The notes under the pieces were generated by a model that searched no databases, was not told where the DNA came from, and saw only the letters and a program-made list of their open reading frames with translations. Below are positions 17,458 to 26,219 of a DNA stretch of 64,000 nucleotides, one piece after another (the first letter of the stretch is position 1; each line of letters begins with the position of its first letter). Origin of the DNA: JAVVEG01 sp041751425 (GTDB lineage: Bacteria > Pseudomonadota > Gammaproteobacteria > Pseudomonadales > Pseudohongiellaceae); assembly GCA_041751425.1 (NCBI GenBank), contig JBGSXL010000031.1, positions 1 to 64,000 on the forward strand. Reading direction: 5' to 3'. The position numbers and the translations under genes are program-made.

Positions 17458-18336
17458 ATGTCAGATCTACCCAGCCAACGGGCCATTTCAGATTTATTGC
17501 GTTTGCTTAGCGCCTCAGTGAATGTTTTTCACAATGCCAAAGTGTGTGGTGAGTGGCAAATCTCTGAGCACAAGCCGCCACTAACCTGCTTTCATTTGGT
17601 GACCGACGGTGACTGTCAGCTTGATGTACCCGAGAGAGTTTCCACGACCTTGCATGCAGGGGATTTGATCCTGTTCCCAGTAGAATTGCCTCATAGCATG
17701 ACCCCATGTCATCGCTTGACGGGGCCTCAGGAGCATGTACCGTTCCCGGAATCACTTGGCCGCGAAGGTACCGGGCTGTTGTGTGCGGCCGTAAGTTTCC
17801 GTCATCCGGCAAGTGAGCTGTTGTTGCGAGCATTACCTGATGTCACTGTTTTGTATGCCTCCGACACGCCTTGGCTGAAACCGCTTACTACAATGATACT
17901 AGCTGAAAGTCTGAACCCTGGTGGGGCCAGCCAGGCAATTCTGGAAAAACTGGCGGAACTATTATTCGCGTACACGTTGGCGAGCAGCAACGTGACGCAG
18001 TCGGCCAATAAGAACATTCTGGCTTTGTATGCCCATCCGCGAATCGGACGCGCCATAGACGCCATCCATGAGAAACCCGATTTTCCATGGACACTGGACC
18101 TGCTTGCCAGGCAAGCAGCACAATCCAGGACGTCATTTGCGGCTACTTTTAAGTTATTAAGCGACTGGACGGTCATGGAGTATGTCAGTTGGTGGCGAAT
18201 GCAGCTGGCTTGGAAACATCTGGAGGACGGCACACGACTATCCGATATCCCTTGTCTGGTAGGCTACCAGTCCCCTGCCGCTTTTTCCCGCGCATTCAAA
18301 CGTTGCTTTGGCGTCAACCCGAGTGTTGCGCTTTGA
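17458..18336 (+). CDS. AraC-family transcriptional regulator with cupin sensor domain
   Basis: 292 residues. The N-terminal half is a cupin_6-type sensor (CFHLVTDGDCQLDVPE, HAGDLILFPVELPHSM), and the C-terminal 100 residues hold two helix-turn-helix motifs (WTLDLLARQAAQSRTSFAAT, LSDIPCLVGYQSPAAFSRAF, then KRCFGVNP). Such cupin-AraC proteins usually regulate an adjacent gene. The acyltransferase-like gene starts 49 bases downstream on the same strand, and the ECF operon is divergent. ATG at 17458 begins conserved sequence. A weak AAGGAATC lies upstream. Confidence 0.9.
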   Translation: MSDLPSQRAISDLLRLLSASVNVFHNAKVCGEWQISEHKPPLTCFHLVTDGDCQLDVPERVSTTLHAGDLILFPVELPHSMTPCHRLTGPQEHVPFPESLGREGTGLLCAAVSFRHPASELLLRALPDVTVLYASDTPWLKPLTTMILAESLNPGGASQAILEKLAELLFAYTLASSNVTQSANKNILALYAHPRIGRAIDAIHEKPDFPWTLDLLARQAAQSRTSFAATFKLLSDWTVMEYVSWWRMQLAWKHLEDGTRLSDIPCLVGYQSPAAFSRAFKRCFGVNPSVAL

Positions 18337-18385
18337 CGAAGCGCTCCGGTTGTAACAATAGCCCGTCATCTAAGTCAAATGTTTT

Positions 18386-20122
18386 ATGAGCAACAAACCT
18401 GCTATTACAGTCTCCAAAACAAGTTCAATATTCTCGGAGAACAAGTGGATGACCGCGTTCGTGCCAATCATTGACTGGCTGACGGGATTTCGGAAACTGG
18501 ATGAACTCTACACGCGGTATGAGTTTAAAAACTTGAATGCAATGGTGTTTGCCGAACGACTTCTGGCGATGCTTGATATCAAGTTTTTGAACACGGACGG
18601 ATTGTTGAAAGCAGTGCCGGAAAGCGGTCCTTGTCTGTTGATAGCTAACCATCCTCTGGGTGCTATTGAAGGTGTCGCGTTAGCATCGATACTGTCAAAA
18701 CGCCGCTCGGACGTCAGGATACTCGCGAATCGTCGTTTGCAGGTGTTTTCCGAACTTGAGTCGCTATTCATCTTTACAGAGCCACTAAAGCGTGGGGCGC
18801 ATGGTAATCTGTCGTCTCTGCGAGCATGTCAGAACCATTTGACATCGGGCGGTGTGCTGGTGGTCTTCCCTGCGGGACGTGTTGCAGCATTACGACCGCA
18901 AAGTGATGAGTTGCTTGATTATCCCTGGCATCGGTCGATTAAACGATTATTGCAAGTTCCCGGACTGGTAACCCTGCCGGTTTTTATTGCTGGCCGCAAC
19001 AGTCGTTTGTTCTATTGGTTGGGAAGACTGCATCCACAATTAAGAATGATGACCTTGATGCGCGAGATGCTGAAGGCCAAGGGGAAAACTCTGGGTTTCT
19101 TCCCGGCTAAACCCGTTATTGATATGCCGACAGACACCCCGGCAGATGTGCAGATCGCCCATTTGCGACTTCTTACATTTCTGCAAGATCCAGCTTTGGA
19201 AAGCAACCGTCCCGCCCCTGTCGCTGGCAACTTAAGTCACCTGGCTCCTGCAATTAATAAAAACATCCTGGCCGCGCAAATTGCGGTCCTTTCACCTCAA
19301 CAACGTCTGCTAAGCGCAGGCACTATTGGTGTTTACTACAGTTCAAAAGAGCAGACGCCTGATATAGTGACAGAAATACAACGTTTGCGAGAATCCATCT
19401 TTCGCGATCTTGACGAAGGCAATGGTCATCCACTCGATGGTGATGATTTCGACGCAAGCTATGTGCATCTTTTTCTTTTTGATCATGACACCAAGAGAAT
19501 CCTGGGTGCTTGCAGACTCGGAAGAACGGATCTGTTATTGCAAACTGGCGGTGTAGAAGCTTTGTATTTGAATCAAATGTTCTCATTCAGCCCCGACTTC
19601 ATCAATCTGAACCGCCCTTGCCTGGAGATGGGCCGCTCGTTTATCACACCCCAATTTCAGCGCAGCTATAAGGGTCTGCAACTTTTATTCAAAGGTATAG
19701 GCGGTTACATCCGCCAGTTTCCACAATATCAAACGTTGTATGGCACGGTTTCTATAAGCCGACAATATTCACCACTTAGTACCTTGTTGATCCGGGAAAC
19801 ATTGGTGCAACTCACACAACAAGTCAGCGCCAGACAAGAGTTGCCTTACAAAGTACCGCCCGAAATGTCGGATTATGTAAAAAACCACGCATCAGAACTA
19901 TCTCATCTTGATTGGCTGGTTCGCCAACTGGAAGCGGATGGCAAAGGTTTGCCGGTATTACTGCGTCATTACGCAAAAATGGGAGCCAGATTCTACGCGA
20001 TGGGAGTCGACCCCAACTTTGCAGGCACACCCGGCCTGCTGCTAAGTGTTGATACTGACGGTTTAAGTAAAAGGATGCGTGAGCGCTTTATGTCTGATAA
20101 ACAAGAGAACTATACACAATAA
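18386..20122 (+). CDS. Two-domain acyltransferase, OlsF-like (ornithine/amino-acid lipid synthesis)
   Basis: 578 residues. The N-terminal 270 residues resemble a lysophospholipid/hemolysin-type O-acyltransferase (LLIANHPLGAIEGVALASIL, FPAGRVAAL). The C-terminal half resembles the GNAT-like OlsB N-acyltransferase (ESIFRDLDEG, RILGACRLG, CLEMGRSFI, LFKGIGGYIRQFP, YGTVSISRQYSP). This order matches OlsF-type bifunctional enzymes that make ornithine or other aminolipids in two steps. The usual acidic residue after HPxGxx is Glu (E95) rather than the common Asp. It follows the AraC-type regulator by 49 bases. Amino-acid specificity cannot be predicted. Confidence 0.78.
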   Translation: MSNKPAITVSKTSSIFSENKWMTAFVPIIDWLTGFRKLDELYTRYEFKNLNAMVFAERLLAMLDIKFLNTDGLLKAVPESGPCLLIANHPLGAIEGVALASILSKRRSDVRILANRRLQVFSELESLFIFTEPLKRGAHGNLSSLRACQNHLTSGGVLVVFPAGRVAALRPQSDELLDYPWHRSIKRLLQVPGLVTLPVFIAGRNSRLFYWLGRLHPQLRMMTLMREMLKAKGKTLGFFPAKPVIDMPTDTPADVQIAHLRLLTFLQDPALESNRPAPVAGNLSHLAPAINKNILAAQIAVLSPQQRLLSAGTIGVYYSSKEQTPDIVTEIQRLRESIFRDLDEGNGHPLDGDDFDASYVHLFLFDHDTKRILGACRLGRTDLLLQTGGVEALYLNQMFSFSPDFINLNRPCLEMGRSFITPQFQRSYKGLQLLFKGIGGYIRQFPQYQTLYGTVSISRQYSPLSTLLIRETLVQLTQQVSARQELPYKVPPEMSDYVKNHASELSHLDWLVRQLEADGKGLPVLLRHYAKMGARFYAMGVDPNFAGTPGLLLSVDTDGLSKRMRERFMSDKQENYTQ

Positions 20123-20209
20123 GGATAGATCGCATGACATTCACAATGAAAATTGTTGCAATAACCGTAGCCGTGCTCAAGGATACGACACAGGAAGCGC
20201 TGCGATAAA

Positions 20210-20725
20210 ATGTCTCAGTCACTGAATTGGTCTAAGTTACAAAAACCTGTGATTGAATCGCTGCTCGATTTATCCGACTGTGTAGTACGAATTGCATTGC
20301 ATGATGACGATAGCTGCTATGCTGATATTGGTCCTCACGTCAGACACAGTCTGGATTACTTCCACGCTCTGAAAGACGGCTCAGGCAGTGGAGTGATCGA
20401 TTACAATATACGTCGAAGAGGATGTGCCGTTGAGCGGAATGCTACTGCAGCTCTGTCTGACATCGCTGATCTGTTGATGTGGTTGCGGTCGACTCAGATA
20501 GACGATCAGCCCGTGCTGGTAATAGCCGAGTACAACAGCGCTTCTCAGGCAATCGGTGAGTTTTCAAGTAGTTTGTTGCGAGAGGTTCTTCACATAATAG
20601 AACACACAATACACCACACCGCATATATTGTCTCCATCGCTGCGAGACACAATATCAGTCTGGATGAGCGAGCAGGCGTCGCAGCTGCTACACAGAGTTT
20701 TCGACGCCGTGCGCGACTGAATTGA
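20210..20725 (+). CDS. DinB-like metal-binding protein
   Basis: 171 residues of helical character. His residues fall where DinB-fold proteins bind a metal: H46 in GPHVRHSLDYFHAL and H132/H136 in EHTIHHTAYI. The family has varied roles (thiol transfer, metal-dependent hydrolysis) and this member cannot be assigned. It follows the acyltransferase gene by 87 bases and precedes the dehalogenase-DUF547 gene by 17, so it may share a transcript. No signal peptide is seen. Confidence 0.75.
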   Translation: MSQSLNWSKLQKPVIESLLDLSDCVVRIALHDDDSCYADIGPHVRHSLDYFHALKDGSGSGVIDYNIRRRGCAVERNATAALSDIADLLMWLRSTQIDDQPVLVIAEYNSASQAIGEFSSSLLREVLHIIEHTIHHTAYIVSIAARHNISLDERAGVAAATQSFRRRARLN

Positions 20726-20742
20726 ACTTTTTGAGGTATACG

Positions 20743-22509
20743 ATGATGATCAAGCAACTGACATTCTCCTTTTTCAGCTTCTTGCTAATTGTTACGGGGG
20801 TGATTTTTCCTTCAGTAACGTTAGCTCAACCCGAGTCAGATACGTTGGAGGCCATCAGTGCTGACTTTCCCTACCAAGCGCACTACGTCGAGGTGCTCGG
20901 ATCCCGAATGCACTATGTCGATGAGGGCGAAGGGGATGTTGTTCTGTTTATCCATGGCAACCCAACCTCTTCGTATCTGTGGCGAAATATCATTCCTTAC
21001 GTTGCCGGGTCTCATCGTGCCATCGCGGTGGATTTGATTGGCATGGGAAAATCGGACAAACCCGATATTGACTATACTTTCTTTGATCATGCACGTTACG
21101 TTGACGCTTTTATTCAGACACTAAATTTGACTGACGTGACATTAGTGTTGCATGACTGGGGGTCAGGTTTAGGATTTCACTATGCCAGCCGTTATCCGGA
21201 TAATGTCAAAGCATTAGCGTTCATGGAAGCAATTTACAGGGAGCGCGAGAGCATGGGCGAGCTTTTCACGCGGTTCCGCACGCCGGGGATTGGGGAAGAG
21301 CTGTTGCTGAATCAGAATCTTTTCGTGGAGCAGATTTTGCCTGGGTCAGTGGTGAGAGGATTAACAGAAGTGGAGATGGAGCACTATCGGGCACCTTTCA
21401 GTACTCCAGCCAGTCGTAAGCCGGTGCTGCAATGGCCACGTCAATTGCCACTTGCAGGGGAGCCTGCCTATGTGATTGCAGCGGTCAACGCTTATCAACA
21501 GTGGCTTACAGAAACCCCATTGCCAAAATTGCTACTAGCGGCAACGCCCGGCGCGCTCATCACGCAAACGGACGTAGTCTGGCTGCAGGACAATCTTAGT
21601 GAACTAGCGGTGGTCAATATTGGCGCTGGGCGGCACTTTGTGCAGGAAGACAACCCTCACGCCATCGGCAAAGCTTTATCAGCCTGGCTTTTGTCTCTGG
21701 ATGCGCCAGGATCAGCCGCAACTGACATGATGGAGGAAGTGTACATAGACTTTGCTGCGCTGCTGGATAGCTATCTGATTGAACATTACACTCCTGAAGG
21801 CGGTTTGGTATCAGCGTTTGATTATGAAGAAGCGCTTCAGTCTGCGGAAACGCTGCCAAGAATTGCAAGGCAGAAAAAAGTGTTGAGCGAACTTGATATC
21901 AAAAAACTCGATAGTCGCGAGCTCGCCACATCTTTCTGGATTAACGCATACAACTTCTTCATGGTGGCAACTATTCTGGAGGATCGGCCAAATGGAGAGC
22001 TGGTAAATTCCGTGTGGGATTATGGCGGCCGTTACAATCCTTTTCGCGACAACATTTTTAATCACCGTAAGTTTGACGTAGGCGGACAGTTGTACAGTTT
22101 GGACAATATGGAGAAGGATACGCTTCTGGGTGAAAAATTCTCAGACGCTGGCTGGATGGATCCTAGAGTTCATTTTGCAGTCAATTGCGCCTCTGTGGGC
22201 TGTCCTCCTCTAAGACGTGAAATTTATACTGCAAGAGAAATTAATGAGCAACTGTCGGAAAGCACACGGTTGGCTTTCAGTATCCCTCGCCATTTACTCA
22301 TCGAGAGCAATATCCTGCATTTGAGCAGCTTGTTTGATTGGTACTCACAGGATTTTGCTAACGCAAAAGGTAATGTCATGAGTTTCATAAAGAGCAACGC
22401 GTCGGACGCTGTCTTGGAAAATCTGGGCGATAATCCACAGATCAAGTTTATAGATTATGACTGGCGTTTAAACTCCCCTGAAAATTTCCCGGAGCTCAAG
22501 AAACTCTAA
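20743..22509 (+). CDS. Exported haloalkane dehalogenase-DUF547 fusion protein
   Basis: 588 residues. A signal peptide ends near 28 (VTLAQP). Residues about 40-320 form a haloalkane dehalogenase-type alpha/beta hydrolase with the family's catalytic set: N73 (HGNPTSS), D138 and W139 (LHDWGSG), E162 (FMEAIYR) and H298 (GAGRHFVQED). Residues about 335-585 are a DUF547 domain (SFWINAYNFFMVATIL, RVHFAVNCASVGCPPL with C482 and C487). ATG at 20743 has GAGG six bases upstream; an upstream TTG frame is rejected. The end overlaps a convergent NRDE-family gene by 14 bases. The architecture is unusual and the enzyme would act in the periplasm or outside. Confidence 0.85.
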   Translation: MMIKQLTFSFFSFLLIVTGVIFPSVTLAQPESDTLEAISADFPYQAHYVEVLGSRMHYVDEGEGDVVLFIHGNPTSSYLWRNIIPYVAGSHRAIAVDLIGMGKSDKPDIDYTFFDHARYVDAFIQTLNLTDVTLVLHDWGSGLGFHYASRYPDNVKALAFMEAIYRERESMGELFTRFRTPGIGEELLLNQNLFVEQILPGSVVRGLTEVEMEHYRAPFSTPASRKPVLQWPRQLPLAGEPAYVIAAVNAYQQWLTETPLPKLLLAATPGALITQTDVVWLQDNLSELAVVNIGAGRHFVQEDNPHAIGKALSAWLLSLDAPGSAATDMMEEVYIDFAALLDSYLIEHYTPEGGLVSAFDYEEALQSAETLPRIARQKKVLSELDIKKLDSRELATSFWINAYNFFMVATILEDRPNGELVNSVWDYGGRYNPFRDNIFNHRKFDVGGQLYSLDNMEKDTLLGEKFSDAGWMDPRVHFAVNCASVGCPPLRREIYTAREINEQLSESTRLAFSIPRHLLIESNILHLSSLFDWYSQDFANAKGNVMSFIKSNASDAVLENLGDNPQIKFIDYDWRLNSPENFPELKKL

Positions 22510-23305
22510 TCGTATCTGTTACTTCCCTTGCCTTGCCTTGCAAACCATGTCTTTTCATAAACATTAATGTTCCGCCTGAATCTGATGTTTCGGAACATCT
22601 CGGATCTGTGATTCTGTTCAAATCGTGTTCGTCCAGGTACAGAAAATTAATATTCTTCCTCTCAATGACTATTTGACTGACACTTTTGGTATGCGACTCG
22701 GTGCGACTCATCAAAACAGCGAACCGAGGATTGCCATAATCTGCCAGATGAAAGTCTCCCAGTACTGAGCGCGCAATATTGCTGTGATTTATCTGCCCGG
22801 AAAGATAATCATTGAATTTTCTTTTACGATATTCTAAGACGGAATCTTTATTCCAGGAGGATGAGGATAGCATCATCCAATCAACGGTAATTCGTTGTGG
22901 TACGCCGGCTCCATTTTCATGAGTGAATTGCAGAATGGTGCTATCGTCAAAAAGCACCAGATCAAAATTTTTGAAGCGTTTTAATGGTAGTTCTACAAGG
23001 TGTTGGAAAGCACTGTCCAGGCTTCCGTAATGCAGTAACTTGGGAATAACTGTGCCTCTACTTTGAACCTCAGTGTCGTCGCGAAGATGTGTTTCGCCGT
23101 AGCGGTTCAACAAGCAAGCACCAATTCCACGTGAATTGATACCCATCCAGGTTCCTCCAGAGAGTGCATCTACCGGAAAAAGATACTCAACACCATGTTG
23201 TGTTGTCTCCCGCTTAGTGGCCCCTTCTGGTCTGGTTCGCAACTCGTCACGGTTCATGGTGACAATGGTTCTACCTGTATTTCTGAATATGGTTACTGTG
23301 CACAT
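22496..23305 (-). CDS. NRDE/TANGO2-family protein
   Basis: 269 residues beginning MCTVTIFRNTGRTIVTMNRDE, which holds the NRDE motif and the N-terminal Cys typical of this Ntn-hydrolase-like family. LSGGTWMGINSRGIGACLLN follows. TANGO2-type proteins are conserved from bacteria to humans and have been linked to heme or lipid metabolism; the bacterial reaction is not established. It is convergent with the dehalogenase fusion, overlapping by 14 bases, and lies 47 bases after a methyltransferase gene on the same strand. Confidence 0.85.
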   Translation of the reverse strand: MCTVTIFRNTGRTIVTMNRDELRTRPEGATKRETTQHGVEYLFPVDALSGGTWMGINSRGIGACLLNRYGETHLRDDTEVQSRGTVIPKLLHYGSLDSAFQHLVELPLKRFKNFDLVLFDDSTILQFTHENGAGVPQRITVDWMMLSSSSWNKDSVLEYRKRKFNDYLSGQINHSNIARSVLGDFHLADYGNPRFAVLMSRTESHTKSVSQIVIERKNINFLYLDEHDLNRITDPRCSETSDSGGTLMFMKRHGLQGKAREVTDTIRVS

Positions 23306-23352
23306 GCAAGTTTATCCTGATTTGAGCTGCTGAACCTAATTAGCCTGTTCCT

Positions 23353-23973
23353 TCAGGTTAGCGCTCTGCGACAAAAACAATAAACAAACTTCTGTTCTTT
23401 GCCACTGGGCGTGTGATGGGATTCCTTCTCATGCCCCAATAAAATGAACGGTGCACCAAACTCCGAATGAAGTTCATCTGCACTGTATCTCATAACCGGC
23501 AACCCACTGCATTCGGTAGGGCCATCTTCGGCAAAAGTTGCCACGATCACCAGACCACCCGGCTTGACTGCACGAAGCACCTGGTCAACATAAGTATGGC
23601 GATCCCTTTCCTCTGTCAGAAAATGAAACACCGCTCTGTCATGCCACACTTCATACGCCTGCGCGGGCAACTCCGCTTCCAGAATATTAGCTTCAATCCA
23701 CTTTACCCGGTCTGCGTCTTTGCCAAGCCTGGATTTCGCGGTTGCTATGGCGGCTCCGGAAAGATCAAGTACCGTTAGATCTGCATAACCGATGGAAAGC
23801 AGTTCATCCACAAGAACAGAGGCGCCACCACCCACATCAATGATGGATGATGACAACGCAGTTTTCGAATCGCAAATCAGTTTCAGAGATAAGTCAGCGT
23901 GCTCTTGAAACCAACTGACTTCTGTCGCTGATTTTGTGGCATATACTTTTTCCCAGTGCTCTTTGGATTCCAT
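23353..23973 (-). CDS. Class I SAM-dependent methyltransferase
   Basis: 206 residues of a Rossmann-fold methyltransferase. The N-terminus has HWEKVYATKSATEVSWFQEH. SAM motif I is IIDVGGGASVLVDEL, an acidic residue follows in LTVLDLSGAAI, and the next motifs are YEVWHDRAVFHFLTEE and LRAVKPGGLVIVATF. The pattern WHDRAVFHFL is typical of small thiol/metalloid-type or tellurite-resistance-like methyltransferases, but the substrate is not certain. It has no signal peptide. It is probably cotranscribed with the downstream NRDE-family gene. Confidence 0.85.
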   Translation of the reverse strand: MESKEHWEKVYATKSATEVSWFQEHADLSLKLICDSKTALSSSIIDVGGGASVLVDELLSIGYADLTVLDLSGAAIATAKSRLGKDADRVKWIEANILEAELPAQAYEVWHDRAVFHFLTEERDRHTYVDQVLRAVKPGGLVIVATFAEDGPTECSGLPVMRYSADELHSEFGAPFILLGHEKESHHTPSGKEQKFVYCFCRRALT

Positions 23974-24024
23974 ACGAGACCCTTACGTTGCGGGTGGGGA
24001 TATGCATATTCGAAAACTAAACGG

Positions 24025-24495
24025 TCAATTACCAATAACCGCTGCACCCGCGAGCGACACCTGCTCGTCCTCAATGCCTCGCGCACCACTTGACGTTATC
24101 GCGCCAATTCTTTCGCCATTGAGCATGATCGGCACGCCGCCAGCGAAGGTGACACCACCCTCTACTTCAGCTATTTCGCCAGCCTGCAGTCTGCGGCCGT
24201 ATTCGCCGGAAGCCAGCCCTGTCGCGGTGACTACTTTAGCCTTGCTCATCGCGATATCGAAAGTACGGGCTGAGGCACCATCCATGCGGTGAATCATCAC
24301 GGGAACACCTGCAGCGTCGGCTATCAGGATGGTGAGGATCCAGTTGTTGGCACGCGATTCCGCTAACGCTGCTGTCATTGCACGTTCAGCCATCTCCAGG
24401 GTAAGAGCCGGGGCCGCAGCCTCCTGCGCCATGCCATAGCCTGAGAGACCAAGACCGCAAAACAGTGCTACGCCGGACAAAAATTTCTTCAACAT
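24025..24495 (-). CDS. GlcG/HbpS-like exported heme-binding family protein
   Basis: 156 residues with a signal peptide (LSGVALFCGLGLSGYGMAQE). The rest is the GlcG/HbpS fold: LTLEMAERAMTAALAESRAN, ILIADAAGVPVMIHRMDGAS, FDIAMSKAKVVTATG, GGVTFAGGVPIML and GERIGAITSSGARGIEDEQ. Some members bind heme or act as extracellular sensor partners, while others are of unknown role. It appears monocistronic, between the methyltransferase and DUF1294 genes. ATG at 24495 has an AAGGAGAAG ribosome site. Confidence 0.87.
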   Translation of the reverse strand: MLKKFLSGVALFCGLGLSGYGMAQEAAAPALTLEMAERAMTAALAESRANNWILTILIADAAGVPVMIHRMDGASARTFDIAMSKAKVVTATGLASGEYGRRLQAGEIAEVEGGVTFAGGVPIMLNGERIGAITSSGARGIEDEQVSLAGAAVIGN

Positions 24496-24591
24496 TTTTA
24501 CTTCTCCTTGTTATTAATGGGATTGATGTGTCGGGTTTAAGAGTCATGAGTATAGACCATTCGAGCGGCGGAAACATTTCGGGATTACTCG

Positions 24592-24975
24592 CTAAGAGCC
24601 TATCGGCCAATATCGCACAGCATTCTCCATCGTGAACCATACCAATCCCGCGCAATTGGCCAACGCGCTTAACCAGAACACCACAAGGAAGCTCATTTTT
24701 GCCGATTTGTGACGCAACAGCCTCTGGGCGATCAGTGCGCCGGGCCAGCCGCCGAGCAGGCTCAACATGTGGAGTGTGATCTCCGGTGTTCGCCAGCGAC
24801 TATTGCGAGCTGACCATTTGTCGAACGCATAGACCAGGAAGGTAACAAGACTCACCCACAAATAAGCTATGATGACCCACTGTGGTATCTGGATGCGCAG
24901 CGTGAGAATCCAGACCAACAGCAGGAATACAGTGGCGATGATGATAGCGGAAAGGTTGTCGCGAGAATTGTTCAT
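24592..24975 (-). CDS. DUF1294 membrane protein
   Basis: 127 residues with about four membrane helices and the DUF1294 text FLVYAFDKWSARNSRWRTPE, LHMLSLLGGWPGALIAQRLL and RHKSAKMSFLVVFW. The family has no assigned biochemical function. ATG at 24975 overlaps the stop of the upstream RNA methyltransferase gene as ATGA, so I choose it over a TTG three codons earlier. GAGGG lies about 11 bases upstream. Confidence 0.87.
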   Translation of the reverse strand: MNNSRDNLSAIIIATVFLLLVWILTLRIQIPQWVIIAYLWVSLVTFLVYAFDKWSARNSRWRTPEITLHMLSLLGGWPGALIAQRLLRHKSAKMSFLVVFWLSALANCAGLVWFTMENAVRYWPIGS

Positions 24976-25487
24976 GGTGTGCAAACCCTCAACCGATTAT
25001 TCCCATCCCGGCTACTCTTAATCCTCCCTTCCCCATCAAAATCCTGCCCCATCTTTGCCATCCGGTCATAAAGCACCACATTGACTGTCGCCGCGAGATT
25101 CATGCAACCAATAGTCGGAATGTAAACTACGCTATCAGCAGCATCAATAATCTGCTGAGGTATCGAACCGTCTTCTGGCCCAAAGATATAGAACGCATGA
25201 TCCGGGTGCGTGAACCCGGGAAGCGCCGTCGCTCCTTCAGCCAATTCCACACAAACAACCTTCATCCCTTCGGGCAAACCCGCCAGAATGTCATCCACAT
25301 GAAGCAGCGGGATCTTGCTCGTGACGCTGTTGGTATTTGTGTGAAACTTTGCCGCATGTCCGAAGCGCTCACCCGTATAGCGAACGCCATGCGCCTGATA
25401 ACACCCTGCCGCGCGCAGGATCGCGCCGACGTTGGTGGGTGTTTTGGGATCGATCAGTCCGACGAGGACAGTATTGGATTCTGACAT
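24972..25487 (-). CDS. SpoU/TrmH-family RNA methyltransferase
   Basis: 171 residues of the knotted SPOUT fold. The three family motifs are PTNVGAILRAAGC near the N-terminus, FYIFGPEDGSIPQQI in the middle and IPTIGCMNLAATVNVVLYDR near the C-terminus; the knot binds SAM. Members 2'-O-methylate tRNA or rRNA ribose. The protein lacks the extra N-terminal substrate domain of larger TrmH enzymes, so it is a minimal, TrmL-like size, but the target nucleotide cannot be told. Coupled to the DUF1294 gene by a four-base overlap. Confidence 0.88.
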   Translation of the reverse strand: MSESNTVLVGLIDPKTPTNVGAILRAAGCYQAHGVRYTGERFGHAAKFHTNTNSVTSKIPLLHVDDILAGLPEGMKVVCVELAEGATALPGFTHPDHAFYIFGPEDGSIPQQIIDAADSVVYIPTIGCMNLAATVNVVLYDRMAKMGQDFDGEGRIKSSRDGNNRLRVCTP

Positions 25488-25635
25488 TGAGAACTCGTGT
25501 TGCTAGCTGCTTATCGTGGTACACATAGTACTGGATTTACACAGCAAAGTTGCGCCGTTCGCGTTCAGCTCCCGTACATCTGCGTCCGCTATTCTACAGG
25601 TGTCCAAAGTCATTTAAAAAGAAAGGAGCAATGAC

Positions 25636-26169
25636 ATGACAACATCACACAAGAAGATTACTGGCATTTTCGCTGTCAGCAGCATATTGGTCATGACGCT
25701 ATTGCTGGCCGCCTCCCAGGTGCAGGCGAACCCTGGCCGGGATCGTGGTTATGATCGCGCTGACTGGCGTCTGGGACCTCACAACCAGATTCTGATGAGA
25801 ACTGATCGCGGTTGGCGTCGGGTGCCGGGGTCGGCCATTGACGTGGGTGATGGCTGGGTTATCGGTACTGATCGACGTCCCGGCGGTTTTGGCATCTACC
25901 GCTGGAACGGTCGCCAGTTTGATCGCGTACCCGGTGGTGCCGTGGAGATTGGTGGCAGTTTTCAAAACCCCTGGGTGGTCAATAATCGCGGCGAGCGTTT
26001 CGAATGGACCGGGCGCGATTGGCGCGAGGTGCGTGGTTACGGCTCTTCTTGGAATCAGAGTTGGGATCAGGGTCGGGATCAGGATCGTGATCATAGCCGC
26101 GACCAGAGCCGAAGGCCGAGCCAGGATCACAGGCAGGATCACAAGCAGGACCGTCGGCATGGTTGGTGA
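25636..26169 (+). CDS. Secreted tectonin-repeat-like protein with charged tail
   Basis: 177 residues. A signal peptide (ILVMTLLLAASQVQANP) leads into repeats of the tectonin/TECPR type: GWRRVPGSAIDVGDGWVIG, FDRVPGGAVEIGGSF and NRGERFEWTGRDW. The C-terminal 45 residues are a low-complexity tail built from Arg-Asp-Gln-His units (RDQDRDHSRDQSRR). Tectonin modules are binding domains, but two or three repeats are too few for a closed propeller, so it may oligomerise. AAAGGAGCAATGAC gives a strong ribosome site. Monocistronic and convergent with the ATPase gene. Ligand unknown. Confidence 0.8.
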   Translation: MTTSHKKITGIFAVSSILVMTLLLAASQVQANPGRDRGYDRADWRLGPHNQILMRTDRGWRRVPGSAIDVGDGWVIGTDRRPGGFGIYRWNGRQFDRVPGGAVEIGGSFQNPWVVNNRGERFEWTGRDWREVRGYGSSWNQSWDQGRDQDRDHSRDQSRRPSQDHRQDHKQDRRHGW

Positions 26170-26187
26170 TCGGACCAGGTGATTGGG

Positions 26188-26219
26188 GTTCTTAACCATC
26201 ATCAAGTATGGTTAAAAAC
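26188..26219. terminator. Hairpin between convergent genes
   Basis: GTTCTTAACCAT and ATGGTTAAAAAC form a 12-bp stem with one mismatch around an 8-base loop. It spans the end of the minus-strand ATPase gene and faces the plus-strand tectonin-like gene. There is no strong T-run, so bidirectional termination is only plausible. Confidence 0.35.

Noticed and set aside
20134..20208. 24-codon open frame between the acyltransferase and DinB-like genes
   Set aside because: Too short, with no conserved feature or strong ribosome site; a chance frame is equally likely.
22496..23305. EgtC-type amidohydrolase completing the ergothioneine pathway
   Set aside because: The N-terminal MCTVT and NRDE motifs assign it to the TANGO2/NRDE family; both are Ntn-like, but the sequence text is different.
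25699..26205. 168-codon minus-strand frame
   Set aside because: It is antisense to the tectonin-like gene and its low-complexity Ile/Thr/Pro text mirrors the repetitive codons there.
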